Shown piece by piece: positions 22,909 through 24,160 of a DNA stretch of 24,160 bases; the first letter of the stretch is position 1, and each line of letters opens with the position of its first letter. Under the pieces are notes generated by a model. That model saw only the letters and a list, made by a program, of their open reading frames with translations, searched no databases and had not been told where the DNA came from. This DNA comes from an uncultured Bacillota bacterium. Lineage in GTDB: Bacteria; Bacillota; Clostridia; Tissierellales; Tissierellaceae. The position numbers were made by a program, and so were the translations under genes. The stretch covers positions 1 to 24,160 of the forward strand of contig CALGAG010000036.1 of NCBI GenBank assembly GCA_937951995.1, written 5' to 3'.

Positions 22909-23889
22909 ATGCAAATAATAAAACACAATATTAGCATTCCCTTGAATTTCCGGCCCTTGATTGAAATTGATAATGTTTGCTTCTTTGATATTGAAACCAT
23001 GGGCTTAAGTAGGGAATATCACCAGATCTACCTGATAGGGCTCCTCTATTACAACAATGAATCCAGTGATTGGACCCTTATCCAGTTACTTGCTGACGAT
23101 CTAAAGGAAGAAAAGACATTGCTATTAGAGTTTTTGGATATGGTGAAGGAGTTTGATAGGCTTGTTACCTACAACGGGGATTCCTTTGATATTCCATTTG
23201 TAAAAAAGAGACTCGAAAGGTTTGGAGTATTTTGGGATGTGGACAATTCACTTGACCTATACAGGTATGTACGAGAAAACAGGAATATATTGAATTTAGC
23301 TGACCTAAAGCTAAAGACCTTGGAAAAACATCTTGGAATCCAAAGGGAAGACTTGATTTCTGGAAAGGAATGTATTGAACTCTATAAATCCTACACCAGC
23401 ACCAAAAACCATGACTCACTGAAGCTAATCCTCCAGCATAATTATGATGACCTTCAATATATGCCATATCTGCTGAAAATCTACAATATAATAGACCGCT
23501 CTAAAACCATAGGCATTAATGAAGTTGAACCAAGTGTCAAGTTTTACCTGGAAGCTATAGATTTTTCGGAAGAAAAATTGATGATTAAGGGTTGTTACGA
23601 TCCAAAATTCGGCCTTCCATGGACCTATTACAAGCCAACCTACACTTTCTCACTAGATAAGGACAAGGTATTTAGCTTTACAATAGAAACTAAAAAAGCC
23701 AGATTATCCGAAGATATTCTGGCCGATATCGTAGATACTAGATTAGTTGGTGAGTTGAACATTGAGGATGATCTTTCTCCCCATGATGCCCCAAAGGGCA
23801 TAATCATACTCAGGGCAAATAAGAATATTTATATGCAAAACATAGAATTGCTAATTAAAGGTCTCTTCCTCCTTCATTACAGAGGGTGA
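22909..23889 (+). CDS. YprB-like RNase H-fold (DEDD) 3'-5' exonuclease
   Basis: A 326-residue protein with the YprB-type ribonuclease-H-like domain in residues about 20-190. All metal-binding motifs are visible: FDIETMGL with Asp27 and Glu29, TYNGDSFDIPF with Asn89 and Asp94, a further aspartate at 116 in NSLDLYRY, and HNYDDL with His177 and Asp181. These indicate an active DEDD-type 3'-5' exonuclease acting on DNA or RNA. Bacillus YprB has a similar domain and no settled role. The C-terminal 130 residues show no family I recognise. ATG 22909 has AAAGG about ten bases upstream. The gene is divergent from the IclR gene and ends in a shared terminator. Confidence 0.85.
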   Translation: MQIIKHNISIPLNFRPLIEIDNVCFFDIETMGLSREYHQIYLIGLLYYNNESSDWTLIQLLADDLKEEKTLLLEFLDMVKEFDRLVTYNGDSFDIPFVKKRLERFGVFWDVDNSLDLYRYVRENRNILNLADLKLKTLEKHLGIQREDLISGKECIELYKSYTSTKNHDSLKLILQHNYDDLQYMPYLLKIYNIIDRSKTIGINEVEPSVKFYLEAIDFSEEKLMIKGCYDPKFGLPWTYYKPTYTFSLDKDKVFSFTIETKKARLSEDILADIVDTRLVGELNIEDDLSPHDAPKGIIILRANKNIYMQNIELLIKGLFLLHYRG

Positions 23890-23898
23890 GAAAATTTG

Positions 23899-23927
23899 AA
23901 AAAAAAACAAACCTAATGGTTTGTTTT
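23899..23927. terminator. Bidirectional terminator between the exonuclease gene and the tRNA pair
   Basis: AAAACAAACC (23904-23913) and GGTTTGTTTT (23918-23927) form a 10-bp stem around TAAT. On the minus strand it is followed by a long U-run, so it ends the tRNA-Ile/tRNA-Met transcript. On the plus strand the tail is shorter but may also stop the exonuclease message. Confidence 0.88.
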
Positions 23928-23933
23928 CTTGTG

Positions 23934-24010
23934 TGGTGGGCCTTCAGGGACTCGAACCCCGGACCTACCGGTTATGAGCCGGGCGCTCTAACCAACTGAG
24001 CTAAAGGCCC
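23934..24010 (-). tRNA. tRNA-Met (anticodon CAT; elongator type, possibly tRNA-Ile2)
   Basis: The acceptor arms GGGCCTT (24010-24004) and AAGGCCC (23944-23938) pair fully. D arm GCTC-AGTTGGTTA-GAGC; anticodon stem CCCGG/CCGGT with loop CTCATAA, anticodon CAT; T arm CGGGG-TTCGAGT-CCCTG; discriminator A and encoded CCA (23936-23934). A paired G1-C72 rules out initiator tRNA. Elongator Met and lysidine-modified Ile2 cannot be told apart safely by eye; Met is the more likely reading. Confidence 0.93.
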
Positions 24011-24034
24011 TTAAATCAATTAATTATGATTTAA
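24011..24034. other. AT-rich inverted repeat in the tRNA-Ile/tRNA-Met spacer
   Basis: TTAAATCA (24011-24018) and TGATTTAA (24027-24034) are exact inverted repeats with an 8-base AT loop, filling the whole spacer between the two tRNAs. In the precursor it would form a small hairpin between the 3' CCA of one and the 5' end of the other; a processing role is only a guess. Confidence 0.6.
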
Positions 24035-24035
24035 G

Positions 24036-24112
<77 letters not shown>

Positions 24113-24160
24113 ATACATTAATTTTTGTAGATTCCAATGGACTTTTTGCGTGCCCAACCG

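Overview
The window looks like a stretch of chromosome from a low-GC, anaerobic, Gram-positive-type bacterium (Clostridia or the Tissierella-like Firmicutes). The grounds are strong GGAGG-type ribosome sites, TTG and GTG starts, consensus sigma-A promoters, an Rnf subunit, the polA-coaE-lytic transglycosylase order, a proofreading-defective PolA, and tRNA genes with encoded CCA ends. The genus cannot be fixed from what is visible. I see no phage, insertion sequence, CRISPR array or resistance gene.

Layout. (1) 1-918, minus: the first 306 residues of RnfC; the rest of the gene, and presumably of an rnf operon, lies off the left edge. (2) 1083-1169: tRNA-Leu(GAG). (3) 6814 down to 1256: operon polA - coaE - lytic transglycosylase - peptide-binding lipoprotein. 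(4) 6978-7064, plus: tRNA-Leu(CAA), sharing a two-way terminator with the next operon. (5) 11936 down to 7110: beta-CASP RNA hydrolase, lipoate ligase, a GNAT-like protein and mltG. (6) 16330 down to 12066: an XRE-cupin regulator followed by a complete polyamine ABC transporter (potA-potB-potC-potD), with a near-perfect promoter, putative operator half-sites and a terminator. (7) 19455 down to 16525: LUD protein, cysteine desulfurase and ThiI, ending in a terminator. (8) 19549-19703, plus: a promoter, a hairpin-rich non-coding RNA of about 120 nt and an intrinsic terminator, upstream of L-asparaginase (19795-20781). (9) 22815 down to 20829: IclR regulator and threonine synthase, convergent with the asparaginase. 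(10) 22909-23889, plus: a YprB-like DEDD exonuclease. (11) 24112 down to 23934: a tRNA-Ile(GAT) and tRNA-Met(CAT) pair.

How the genes fit together. Most are housekeeping: DNA repair, CoA synthesis, cell-wall trimming, RNA turnover and tRNA thiolation. The cysteine desulfurase and ThiI form a sulfur relay for tRNA 4-thiouridine. The pot genes form one self-contained, probably autoregulated polyamine importer. Asparaginase, threonine synthase, Rnf and the peptide-binding lipoprotein suit an organism living on peptides and amino acids, though that is inference.

The least ordinary items are the small RNA or attenuator at 19584-19703 with its C-rich unpaired stretches, two perfect 13-14 bp inverted repeats inside the coding sequences of the cysteine desulfurase and threonine synthase, and the GTTT/AAAC half-site cluster in the pot leader. 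I found no convincing wholly new multi-gene system.
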